From the NCBI GenBank assembly GCA_958450365.1, contig CAUEEP010000724.1, positions 806,001-870,000 on the forward strand: 64,000 nt of DNA. Reading direction: 5' to 3'. Positions within the stretch are counted from its first letter, which is position 1, and each line of letters starts with the position of its first letter. A program made the position numbers and the translations under genes. The notes beneath the pieces were generated by a model. The model ran no database searches. It saw nothing but the letters and a program-made list of their open reading frames with translations, and was not told the DNA's origin. Shown here one piece after another: positions 56,701-64,000 of the stretch. Origin of the DNA: Mesorhabditis belari. Lineage: Eukaryota; Nematoda; Chromadorea; Rhabditida; Rhabditidae.

Positions 56701-58671
56701 AGTACGGTGGCCTTTGTCACATTTGAAAAAATCAAACCAATTTCAAATTTCGACTAAAGCCGGTGCGGGTGTTCCAATTCTCAGCAATATGGTGTTTGAA
56801 ATGGGAAAAGTTGAAGACGTGGGCTTTCTCTTTTAGAAAGATTGGATCCACCGGGTACGGGGAAATGTAACGAGCGTGATTGTAGCGGAATAACTCCATG
56901 TCCATTGTTGAAAGTTCCTGAAAAGACATAACTTTTGCCAGTCATCGCTTCATGGATTTGTTCTTCGAAGTGTACTTTGTACTCAACGCACTTTTCTCAG
57001 CGTAAACGCACTTCTCTGGCGCACTAAAGTCTCCACTTTAGGCGTTGTCACTAGAAAACTAAAGGATTAAGTGCACTAGGAGAGGTGCGTTTATAGAGTT
57101 GCTCACAAAGTACACCAAGAAGAACAATTGTACAAGTTACAAGTACAATTGTGCAAGTTCTCGACAGTAAAAGTAGGCTTCTGGCAAACTAAATTACATA
57201 TTAAGCCCAACAAAACATTCAATTAAGGTAACTTTTAGAAATAACTAGCTTTTCTTTAGCTTTGGCTTTAGCTTTGGCTTAGGCTCAGGCTCTAGCTTTA
57301 GCTTAGGCTCAGGCTCCGGCTTAGGCTTTAGCTTTGGCTTTAGCTTTGGCTTTTCTTTAGCTTTTCTTTAGCTTTAGCTTTCTTTTTCTTTAACTTTTCT
57401 AAAAAATTTCACAACTTACCATCGAAGTCAATAAAAACCAATGCTTCAACTCGATCAAACCCATTTGAAGACCCTGAAATGATTATCAAAACATTTTAAC
57501 ATAGATTATTATGACTTAACATAGATTATAATGGTAAATAAAGTTTACTTTAATAAAAAAAAGAAGGAGTTCTCAAGAAAAAGTAGATTTCCGGAGATGG
57601 GGATTGAACCCTCGACCTTTCCGGGCAATGGTTTACTTTTCTGTCAATTATTCTAACCACTGAGCTATCCAGTACCTTAACTTGCCAAGAGAAAGAGGGA
57701 AAGACGAGGGGGGAGACAAAAAAAGAAAGGAAAAAAGCAACGTTTTGAAATGAAACTAAGTCTGGCTCACTTACAGCTAATAAGAAATTGTACGCGTGTT
57801 CGGGGTTGAGATCGAGAAGAATCCGGCTGAACTCCGAGCAATCTTTTCGTTGATAGAAACTGCACTCCTCCAATTCTTTTACCTAAAAACGTTGTCTAGC
57901 TTTAGTCCATTATCAAATGACCAGCTACACGGCTAAAATCGCTACGGACAGACAGACAGACGGACAGACAGACAGACGGACAGACATACAGACAGACATA
58001 CAGACAGACAGACAGACAGACAGACGGACAGACAGACGGACAGAAAGACGGACAGACAGACGGACGTCATTTCTTGAAAATCAATTCCATCAAAAATTTA
58101 AGCCAATTCCTCACTCACATCTCTCGCTGCTCTCATGTAGTCCTTGTTCTGAATTTTCACCAAACGAAAGCGAATCGACGAATAGGCATCGTCCTCCAAT
58201 AATGGCTCGATTCGACGAATTCCTGGATCAATTTTTTTTATGCAAAGAACTCAACGTGTACTTTGTGCTCAAGCCCGTAAACGCCACCCTTCTAGCCCAT
58301 TGAATTCTTCAATTTCTTGCGACAAAACCGTTGCTTCAAAAAATCGAGAATTCAGTGCACCAACAAAGGTGTGTTTACAACTTTGAGCTCGCAGTAAGAA
58401 GCTATTGGACTTTCATGTGGATAAACTACAGTAATCTTTCTCTTTAAAGTTTTGTGCTATGTAAACTCATTCCCTCTGGCGCACAGATTCATTTTTCTTG
58501 CAGCAATGTTTTCATGTCAATGGCTTGTCACAAGAACATCAAAGAATTCAGTGTACCAGATAAAGTGCTTATAAAGTTGAGCACAAAGTACACTAGTTGA
58601 TTGTTACATTGTTACTGGTCAGACTCAGGCTCAGGCTCAGACTCAGGCTCAGGCTCAGGCTCAGGCTCAGA

Positions 58672-58706
<35 letters not shown>

Positions 58707-61700
58707 ACTCAGGCTCAGGCTCACTACTAGTTTTTCACCACTTTATTCAACCAACTTTCATTTTCTTCATAAACGATCGTAATCCGATTCCATCTCCAAT
58801 GCCGAAACAGATCTACGATCGACTAAAAAGGCGCCTTTTAAATGATTCATTTGGTTTAGTGACCTCAAAAAGTTGAGCTTTCGGGAAAAACTCGATTCGA
58901 ACATCGGTGTTGGCGTTTAGACCAAGATCATCGACAGCGGTGAGAAGTGGGATGTCCATCTAGAGAAGTTTTAAGTACATTGGGATCAAAATTGTGAATT
59001 TTGTGCAAATTTATATGTCGTAGCCGATTATGAATGAGTGGCGCGTCCATCTAGGCGCGTCCATCTAGGCGCGTCCATCTAGGCGCGTCCATCTAGGCGC
59101 GTCCATCTAGGCGCGTCCATCTAGGCGCGTCCATCTAGGCGCGTCCATCTAGGCGCGTCCATCTAGGCGCGTCCATCTAAGGCGCGTCCATCTAGGCGCG
59201 TCCATCTAGGCGCGTCCATCTAGGCGCGTCCATCTAGGCGCGTCCATCTAGGCGCGTCCATCTAGGCGCGTCCATCTAGGCGCGTCCATCTAGGCGCGTC
59301 CATCTAGGCGCGTCCATCTAGGCGCGTCCATCTAGGCGCGTCCATCTAGGCGCGTCCATCTAGGCGCGTCCATCTAGGCGCGTCCATCTAGGCGCGTCCA
59401 TCTAGGCGCGTCCATCTAGGCGCGTCCATCTAGGCGCGTCCATCTAGGCGCGTCCATCTAGGCGCGTCCATCTAGGCGCGTCCATCTAGGCGCATCGCTA
59501 TCTAGTGTCAACCATCTAGTGTCAACCATCTAGTGTCAACCATCTAGTGTCAACCATCTAGTGTCAACCATCTAGTGTCAACCATCTAGTGTCAACCAAG
59601 AAAAACTCGTTGTTAGGCTGGTTTATACAATGCTTATATAATACAATGTTTTATGATACAATGCTATTTGCTGTTATTTAGATGTTTATATTTTTAAAGT
59701 TTTCAAAACCTGTGCCGCCAATCGCTCCAATTGAGCGTTAAGCATCGGATGGGAAGAGCCGATCAGAGCTACCACGTGATCTTTCTCAAATAGGGAACAG
59801 GCTGAACAAATTGTGTACAATGTAAATCGTTGTATTGTTGTTGATGTTGATTGTTGATAAAATTCAAATCTGGTCTACTAAAATCACCTTTTAAAACAGC
59901 CTCATAGTGATCGAGCACGTCGATGTAGTCAATTACGAAATCAACCTAGAAAATCTGATAAATTATGAGGATCTATTATTAATAGATTTGAAAAGACATT
60001 GATCTGCTCCATTGATTCATTGATCTATTGATAATGATCCATAGCACAGGGTTGAGCAGGATTACTGGTGCGCCAAGAAAAGCGCTTGCTAGTGACCGGT
60101 TTCTTATTTTTCTGCTCGTTTCTCGTTTTTAATGTTTTTTAATGTATTATAATTGTATTGTATACAATTATATTGTATTATATTTTGATTTTAGAAATGA
60201 TGTCGACTAATCCGCTTCGGGTTCCTTTCCGTTATAAATCCGCAAAAATAACCCGCCGATCATTTCCGTTATACATCCGAAAAATTTGCATTCCGCCAAA
60301 TTTGCCTCCTTCCATGAAAATGAACAAGGAAAACCACAGAAAATTCATTCTTTTGCTATTTCCTGACAGCGCGGTGGGTTCATTTTTTGCCTACCGACTA
60401 CCGAGGCCGATGCAATCTCGTTCTTTCAACAACGCCGCTTGCTTACTACTTGCACATGTGCCAACCATCACGAAACTATCGCTCAATCTGAAGCTATCGC
60501 TCAATCTGAAGCTATCGCTCAATAGGAAGCTATCGCTCAATAGGAAGCTATCGCTCAATAGGAAGCTATCGCTCAATAGGAAGCTATCGCTCAATAGGAA
60601 GCTATCGCTCAATAGGAAGCTATCGCTCAATAGGAAGCTATCGCTCAATAGGAAGCTATCGCTCAATAGGAAGCTATCGCTCAATAGGAAGCTATCGCTC
60701 AATAGGAAGCTATCGCTCAATAGGAAGCTATCGCTCAATAGGAAGCTATCGCTCAATAGGAAGCTATCGCTCAATAGGAAGCTATCGCTCAATAGGAAGC
60801 TATCGCTCAATAGGAAGCTATCGCTCAATAGGAAGCTATCGCTCAATAGGAAGCTATCGCTCAATAGGAAGCTATCGCTCAATAGGAAGCTATCGCTCAA
60901 TAGGAAGCTATCGCTCAATCAGAATCCCCGATGGAGATGTGAAAAAATGTCATGCCGGACAGCGATCGGCCTGCATGTTAACTTATGGATGGAGGGCACC
61001 AAAATTCCGTTAGTCACAATCTTATCCATCTATGGATGGACTCAACAGTGGACCGCGCCGAGCGGAAAAATTGGAGGACCCAATCGAATCGTCGAGGTGG
61101 ACGAGTCTCTCTTCTCGAAGCGAAAGACGAATGTGGGCCGCATCTTATTTTTATATTCATATTTTACTTTATATTCAATATTTTCTTGATTATTTATTTT
61201 TGATTTTGATTAAATTTTTTGATTTTGATTAAATTGATTTTGATTTTTGATTATTAAATGATCAGGGGTTATTTTTCCGGATGCATAACGGAAAGGAACC
61301 CCGATTCGTAACGCAATCATCAAGTTACATCAGGATGGAAAGGTGACAAAGGAGTGAGAGTCGGAATTTCGGAATTTCGGAATTAGTCAGAATTTCGGAA
61401 TTAGTCGGAATTTCTCAGCGAACTGTCCAAAACACGATCAAACGATTCAGACAACTCGGAAGTAACAAAGATCATATTGGCCGAGGTAGAAAAGGCACGA
61501 CAACTTGATGGTGGTGGTGGTGGAAAAGGTGAGAAAGCTAATCAAGCGATCAACCAGACGCTCAATGAATAAAATGGCCATGGAACTTGGAATCAGTCGA
61601 CGTTCAGTGGGAAGAATTGTAAAAAGAGAAGTTGAATATGTACGCATACAAAAGACCTTCTCACCTTCTCAAAAGACAAAAAAAATCTCCTCACCTGTCC

Positions 61701-62938
61701 ATAAATTGCCCTCTGATTGAGCCACTCAACTGCGTACTGTATCGCGGCCGCAATGTGCGCGTCCTCCTTTTCGCGTAGAATGGCGCCTAAAATATTTTGT
61801 TGATATGAAAATCCAAAAAAAAATCTCAAATATTAGAAAATTCAGTCTGTTAAGTCTATTGCATCTATACAGTATCTGGTCTATACAGTATCTCGAATAA
61901 TAGTCTAACTTAAAGCTACAGTAAGACTACAGTAGATTTAGGCTTGCCTTTTAGCGTTTACCGTTATCTTTTAGCAAGAAACTTTGCTAGGCTTGCTTTC
62001 CGGTCAAAGGTAGTGCAGAATAGAAAATGGATGAAGGTAGAAAATCCAAAAAATCTCAAACATTAGAAGATTCAGTTTGTCTGTGATTTCTATTCGGCGC
62101 TAATGTTGGGGAGTGGAACAAATTCGACCTTTTTTGCGCACTCAAACATTTGCGCACCCGGCCCATTAGCGCATCTTTTTTCGCGTTTTTAAAAAAGCTC
62201 TAAAAAGCTAATATTAACCAAGTTCTATTCGAAAAGTTGTTTTTCTGGGTGATTTTAGGGCGTAGAATCCGAATTTTGACATATCAAAGCTTGTGGAAGC
62301 AAACGGACGGAATTATCCATATCCAATTCGACAATTTTCTGTAATTTGACCTACCTCTTTACCTTTCAAATTGGTTCCACAAGCGCTTTGATATGTCAAA
62401 ATTTGGATTCTATGCCTTAAAATTACCCGAAAAAATCACTTTTCGAATAGAAATTGGTTAATATTAGCTTTTTAGAGCTTTTTTTTAAAACGCGAAAAAA
62501 GGTGCGCTAATGGGCATTCATCAAAATTACCTGCTATTCTCAAGTAAATTTTTATGACTCAAAAAAACGGATTTGTTTTTCCAGCTTAATTTATTTATAA
62601 AGAAACCAGCTTAATTTATTTAGAAAGATTTTAAAAACTATAAATTTCAGCTTTTCTTGAAAATTTCAAAGCTCTCTCCGCGACTTCATCAATTTTTAAT
62701 TTTGATCTTCAGAATTTTCGGCTTCTAAGAGAATTCCTTGGAGAACATGTCAAATTTTCATCTCCAAAAAGGAAATAACCAAAAAATTTGCATTCCTAGA
62801 TAAGAATTAGATTTGTATGCATTGAAAATGACATGTTCTCCAAGGAATTCTCGATTTTGTCTTAAACATACCAATTTTGAAAGCATCGATCACCGAGAAA
62901 TTGCTCAAAATCAATCCGAAAATGAGTAAAGATCGCAT
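44975..62938 (-). CDS. kainate-type ionotropic glutamate receptor subunit
   Basis: Complete model, 31 exons, 2754 nt, 917 aa, all junctions in phase: 62938-62872, 61786-61695, 59945-59888, 59801-59710, 58959-58864, 58822-58756, 58222-58119, 57882-57775, 57473-57420, 56917-56738, 56686-56595, 55582-55498, 55401-55297, 55230-55150, 54474-54430, 54301-54196, 54068-53968, 52985-52881, 51749-51665, 50419-50342, 50250-50163, 50062-49989, 49681-49587, 48982-48905, 47519-47422, 47374-47253, 47029-46936, 45601-45494, 45271-45211, 45157-45101, 45052-44975. Ligand-gated cation channel of the plasma membrane. Signal peptide (1-19), amino-terminal domain (to about 420), then FEGFCIDLL, glutamate contacts P519-T521 and R526 (APLTV, R), S706/T707 (GGST) and E753 (LMEST). 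M3 gate [10 protein letters not shown] at 666-675; M4 near [23 protein letters not shown] and SKGYGIA point to the kainate rather than NMDA branch. Lys638 occupies the Q/R position. The donors after exons 5 (GTCACT) and 6 (GTTGGT) are weak. Confidence 0.93.
45305..45400 (+). repeat. tRNA-like sequence
   Basis: A box TAGCTTATTGGTAAAGCG, then AATAAGCTAAGCTAAGCTAA, then B box GAGTTCGAATCCC. The second block is complementary to the first, so this arm is rearranged. Likely tRNA-derived. Confidence 0.5.
45738..46105. repeat. 20-bp array (GAGCTCTGGATGAGCTGGAT), 18 copies
   Basis: Essentially perfect, so recently amplified. It sits in the intron before exon 45601-45494 of the receptor gene. Confidence 0.95.
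46470..46720. repeat. degenerate array (CAGGTTCAGGCTTCTGGCTGATCTG)
   Basis: About seven loose 30-bp units with CCAGG/CAGGTTC; the same CCAGG-rich style occurs at about 49010-49490 and 54480-54960. Confidence 0.75.
47526..48267. mobile_element. 742-bp foldback element abutting receptor exon 25
   Basis: Left arm 47526-47645 and right arm 48150-48267 are inverted copies (TAGACGTTTTATAGCTCATC). The core has a run of about 37 A (47716-47753) and a tRNA B-box-like GCTGGTTCGACTTCC at 47925. The left end is within 10 bp of the acceptor of exon 47519-47422. Confidence 0.8.
48281..48849 (+). mobile_element. Tc1-like deletion derivative, about 570 bp
   Basis: Ends CAGTGTCCCAAGATTATCCA and the complement of TATCCGGACAAATTTCAAAG-type right end are inverted. 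Plus-strand traces: [18 protein letters not shown] near 48465 (N-terminal helix-turn-helix region) and [17 protein letters not shown] near 48675 (C-terminus). Intervening transposase is missing or broken. Confidence 0.75.
50445..50935. repeat. 18-bp array (GAAAGTACTGTAAGTCTGT)
   Basis: About 26 units of GTGAAAGTACTGTAAGTCT, with GCAAAAGTACTTTATGGCT and GAAAGGACTAAGGCT variants in a higher-order pattern. It contains many TACTGTAAGT donor-like strings on the plus strand only. Confidence 0.92.
50960..51180. repeat. TTTGGCTTTAGC array
   Basis: 6-bp GGCTTT, AGCTTT and AGGCTT units. A related array is at 57240-57400. Confidence 0.9.
51943..52865. mobile_element. palindromic MITE interrupted by another MITE
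   Basis: The ends TACCGTAAATACTGTAAT (51943) and its complement (to 52865) match the element at 35388-35669. Between TAAT and AGTACCCC lies the complete 652-bp element 51962-52613, flanked by TA on both sides. Without the insert, the length is close to that of the uninterrupted copy. Confidence 0.88.
51962..52613. mobile_element. 652-bp mariner-ended MITE, short-array sister of 30264-31189
   Basis: Inverted ends TTGGCTGTCCAGTTATGAAT and TTGGGTTGTCCAGTTATGAA, TA flanked. The arms match those of 30264-31189 closely. The core has only about four 21-bp GAGCTGGCTCTGAGTCCCGA units. Confidence 0.9.
53108..53623. mobile_element. two adjacent palindromes
   Basis: 53108-53257 (ACCGGTATCAATGAAAAGTC and complement) and 53299-53623 (GAGCTCAAATTCCTCGGTGA and complement). 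The second spans GATAGCTGCTGCC with T-rich centre. Both are intronic MITE-like repeats. Confidence 0.7.
55722..56158. mobile_element. 437-bp palindromic MITE
   Basis: Arms 55722-55925 and 55985-56158 are inverted (GATGCAGAATTTCACGC; TTTTCTTGGCCGAAATGGAA). The right end has a threefold CCAATTCTGCA repeat. Confidence 0.8.
56968..57120. mobile_element. short palindromic MITE (TACTTTGTGCTC family)
   Basis: GTGTACTTTGTACTCAACGC at the left end and GCTCACAAAGTACACC at the right, with CTCTGGCGCACTAAAG and TAAGTGCACTAGGAGAGGTG inside. Good terminal symmetry. Confidence 0.65.
57240..57400. repeat. TTTGGCTTTAGC array
   Basis: Units as in 50960-51180, running into TTTAGCTTTTC near the donor of exon 57473-57420. 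Confidence 0.85.
57598..57720 (-). repeat. tRNA-like SINE copy
   Basis: On the minus strand: pyrimidine-rich leader, CAAGTTAAGGTACTGGATAG, A box TAGCTCAGTGGTTAGA, GCCCGGAAAGG, and a good B box GAGGGTTCAATCCCC. It is the best-preserved member of the family with 11825-11955 minus and probably 22555-22765 plus. Confidence 0.6.
57945..58060. repeat. GACAGACA simple repeat
   Basis: 4-bp GACA with GACG interruptions, between receptor exons 8 and 7. Confidence 0.95.
58254..58593. mobile_element. two tandem palindromic MITEs (TACTTTGTGCTC family)
   Basis: 58254-58392 and 58450-58593. The second has clear mirrored ends (TTTTGTGCTATGTAAACTC and TTGAGCACAAAGTACAC). They lie in the same orientation in receptor intron 6. 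Confidence 0.7.
58615..58725. repeat. 6-bp array (AGGCTC), 18 copies
   Basis: AGGCTC with occasional AGACTC, directly upstream on the plus strand of the donor of exon 58822-58756. Confidence 0.95.
59037..59600. repeat. two linked 14-bp arrays sharing CCATCTAG
   Basis: 59037-59490 has about 32 copies of GCGCGTCCATCTAG; 59495-59600 has about 8 copies of TGTCAACCATCTAG. The shared part TCCATCTAG is identical to the start of receptor exon 5 plus its splice acceptor (58955-58963), which lies about 75 bp away. Confidence 0.92.
60219..61302 (+). mobile_element. Merlin transposon, 1.08 kb, defective, with in-frame 18-bp expansion
   Basis: Inverted ends GGGTTCCTTTCCGTTAT and complement, about 36 bp each. 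The plus-strand open frame to 61189 reads [13 protein letters not shown], then the array, then [33 protein letters not shown], then [20 protein letters not shown], which are Merlin (IS1016/IS1595-like) landmarks; EVDES holds the first catalytic Asp. Part of the region before GGPN and everything after NVGR are missing. The array at 60475-60925 inserts about 25 LSLNRK hexapeptides where family members have a short LSL segment. Confidence 0.85.
60475..60925. repeat. 18-bp array (AAGCTATCGCTCAATAGG), about 25 copies
   Basis: The first two units read CTGAAG instead of AGGAAG. All others are virtually identical. The unit length keeps the Merlin frame open on the plus strand and also one minus-strand frame. 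Confidence 0.95.
61303..61690 (+). pseudogene. Tc1-like transposase N-terminal fragment
   Basis: Readings [36 protein letters not shown] and [20 protein letters not shown] in shifting frames correspond to the paired DNA-binding domain of Tc1-like transposases. It adjoins the right end of Merlin and stops just before receptor exon 2 (61786-61695). Confidence 0.75.
62161..62515. mobile_element. 355-bp palindromic MITE
   Basis: GCCCATTAGCGC at 62161 and complement ending 62515; long arms (AAAAAGCTAATATTAACCAA). In receptor intron 1. Confidence 0.8.
62729..62853. repeat. inverted repeat next to receptor exon 1
   Basis: GAGAATTCCTTGGAGAACAT at 62729 and its complement ending 62853, 18 bp inside the intron from the donor of exon 1. 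It could fold into a hairpin close to the splice site. Confidence 0.7.
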
Positions 62939-64000
62939 TTTTAGAATTTTTTCGAGGGAATCACATTTCTTTCTGAAATTCTCGAGAAATAAAAATTGTT
63001 TTGAAGAGCCTGGGAAAATTGGCAAAAAGAAGTGAATGATTGAACGTTGAACAGAAAAAGAACAAGGTGTAGATAATTGCGCTCAAATCTGTAAACGCAA
63101 CCTATGTGGCACACTGAATTCTTCATTTTTCTTAGGAACTTTAACCGTTGCAAGCTAGGCTAAACCAATGAGCAATGTACCAAGTTTTCAGATCATTTAC
63201 AAACCAATATCAAGCTCTACAGCCACTTTGCTAGACTTTCAAAGGTTATAGAGTTGTTCAAAAAGACACTTTCTGAGTCAAGCAAGTCTAGGGTGAATCC
63301 AAGACTTGCTCCACCAATACAAAATCTTGCAAAAATTGCTAAACAAACGGGTTCTTCTTTGACGGCCACTTTGCTATACTTTTGGGAAGCAGGCTTGTTC
63401 CAAAAAAAAATTCCGGGTCAGACCAGAAGCCATGCACTGGGCTGGCTTTACTAAGAATCTTTTCGGTTGAGTACTAAGTCTTTCGCCCAAATTCATTTTC
63501 TAATTGAATAAGTCTCAAGCTACCAAATTAAATACGGTTTTTTCATCAGATAGCCCAATCATTTTTCTTGCAAATGACTTTTGAGAGTTTCTGAAAAGCT
63601 TTGTTTTGAAGGTTTTTCATTAGTAAGAACAGAGTGTTCAAAAACGACAAGGTCCGATGATGCAATTTCGACCGTTTCTCCCAATGAAACCTATTTTGAT
63701 TAAAAAATAAAAAAGATAGCGCACAAAAAGTTAGGTCTACAACCAAAAGTCCGAAATAATCCGTTTAGCGGTTTTCTTTATGTGCTTATTTTTTAATTTT
63801 AAATTAAATTTAAATATTTTTAAAAATACTAGTTTTCGTTCTGGCAGATTATTCTAAAATACTAAAAATTGTCTTAAGATGAGAAAAAAAACGATAAACA
63901 TTTATAATGAAAGAAATCGTTTGGTATTTGGTAGCTTGAGACTTGTTCATTTAGACAATGAAATGAATGGTGAAAACTTAGTACTCAATCTAATAGTTTA
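62939..64000. other. 5' flank of the receptor gene; no further gene seen
   Basis: No exon recognised on either strand. It contains a partial TACTTTGTGCTC-family palindrome (63068-63140, CTGTAAACGCAACCTATGTG). The promoter of the receptor gene should lie here, but I see no element I would name. Confidence 0.4.

Noticed and set aside
56600..56836. Plus-strand open frame of 78 codons
   Set aside because: It is antisense to receptor exons 10 and 11, which are strongly supported.
60158..61189. 343-codon plus-strand open frame as a host gene
   Set aside because: It is a truncated Merlin transposase extended by an 18-bp array; the catalytic C-terminus is missing and it runs antisense inside a receptor intron.
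44975..62938. NMDA-type (nmr) identity of the receptor
   Set aside because: An early look at [11 protein letters not shown] suggested NMDA, but APLTV with the binding Arg, [18 protein letters not shown] and the pore sequence fit the kainate branch better.

Overview
This window is nuclear DNA of a nematode, most likely a rhabditid. The evidence is many short coding exons bounded by worm-type splice signals (acceptors such as TTTTCAG or ATTTTAG, donors GTAAGT or GTTTGT), 43- to 60-nt introns beside very large ones, mariner, Tc1-like and Merlin transposons, many palindromic MITEs, and a short TTAGGC-type run. I see no bacterial operon, CRISPR array or rRNA.

All host genes that I can support lie on the minus strand, so they read from high to low coordinates. 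(1) 62938-44975: a complete kainate-type ionotropic glutamate receptor. I resolved 31 exons that join in phase at every junction into 2754 nt (917 aa plus stop). It has a signal peptide, amino-terminal domain, ligand-binding domain, pore, M4 helix and a short tail, and it carries a genomically encoded lysine at the Q/R position of the pore. (2) 37597-4851: a secreted or extracellular mosaic protein with 15 sushi/CCP domains, in 37 exons. It falls into an upstream block (26 exons, 10 CCPs, ending at 19759) and a downstream block (11 exons, 5 CCPs, stop at 4851). Each block is phase-consistent. Their junction is not resolved, so they may be one gene or two neighbours. The N-terminal exon(s) are also uncertain. 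(3) 2151-559 (first exon perhaps near 2480): a small cysteine-rich protein with a TIL-like domain and a threonine-rich tail.

The rest is mostly intronic repeat. Nearly every large intron holds its own minisatellite (about 35 arrays, units of 6-44 bp, up to about 1.1 kb), usually with a unit unrelated to that of the next intron. Foldback elements and MITEs surround or contain many arrays. Decayed transposons include a nearly full-length mariner (9954-11204), a mariner fossil (38.6-39.6 kb) and a 263-bp deletion derivative related to it (15633-15895), two Tc1-like deletion derivatives (40820-41373 and 48281-48849), a Merlin element whose coding region was expanded in frame by an 18-bp array (60219-61302), a Tc1-like fragment (61303-61690) and pieces of a non-LTR retrotransposon. 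Several tRNA-like (A-box/B-box) sequences sit in introns; some belong to a SINE-like family with a pyrimidine-rich leader.

I found no new multigene system. The most distinctive observations are the lysine at the receptor's Q/R position, the one-array-per-intron pattern with evidence that arrays grow inside transposons, a MITE nested in another MITE with an uninterrupted copy elsewhere, and an array that repeats the start of its neighbouring exon together with its splice acceptor.
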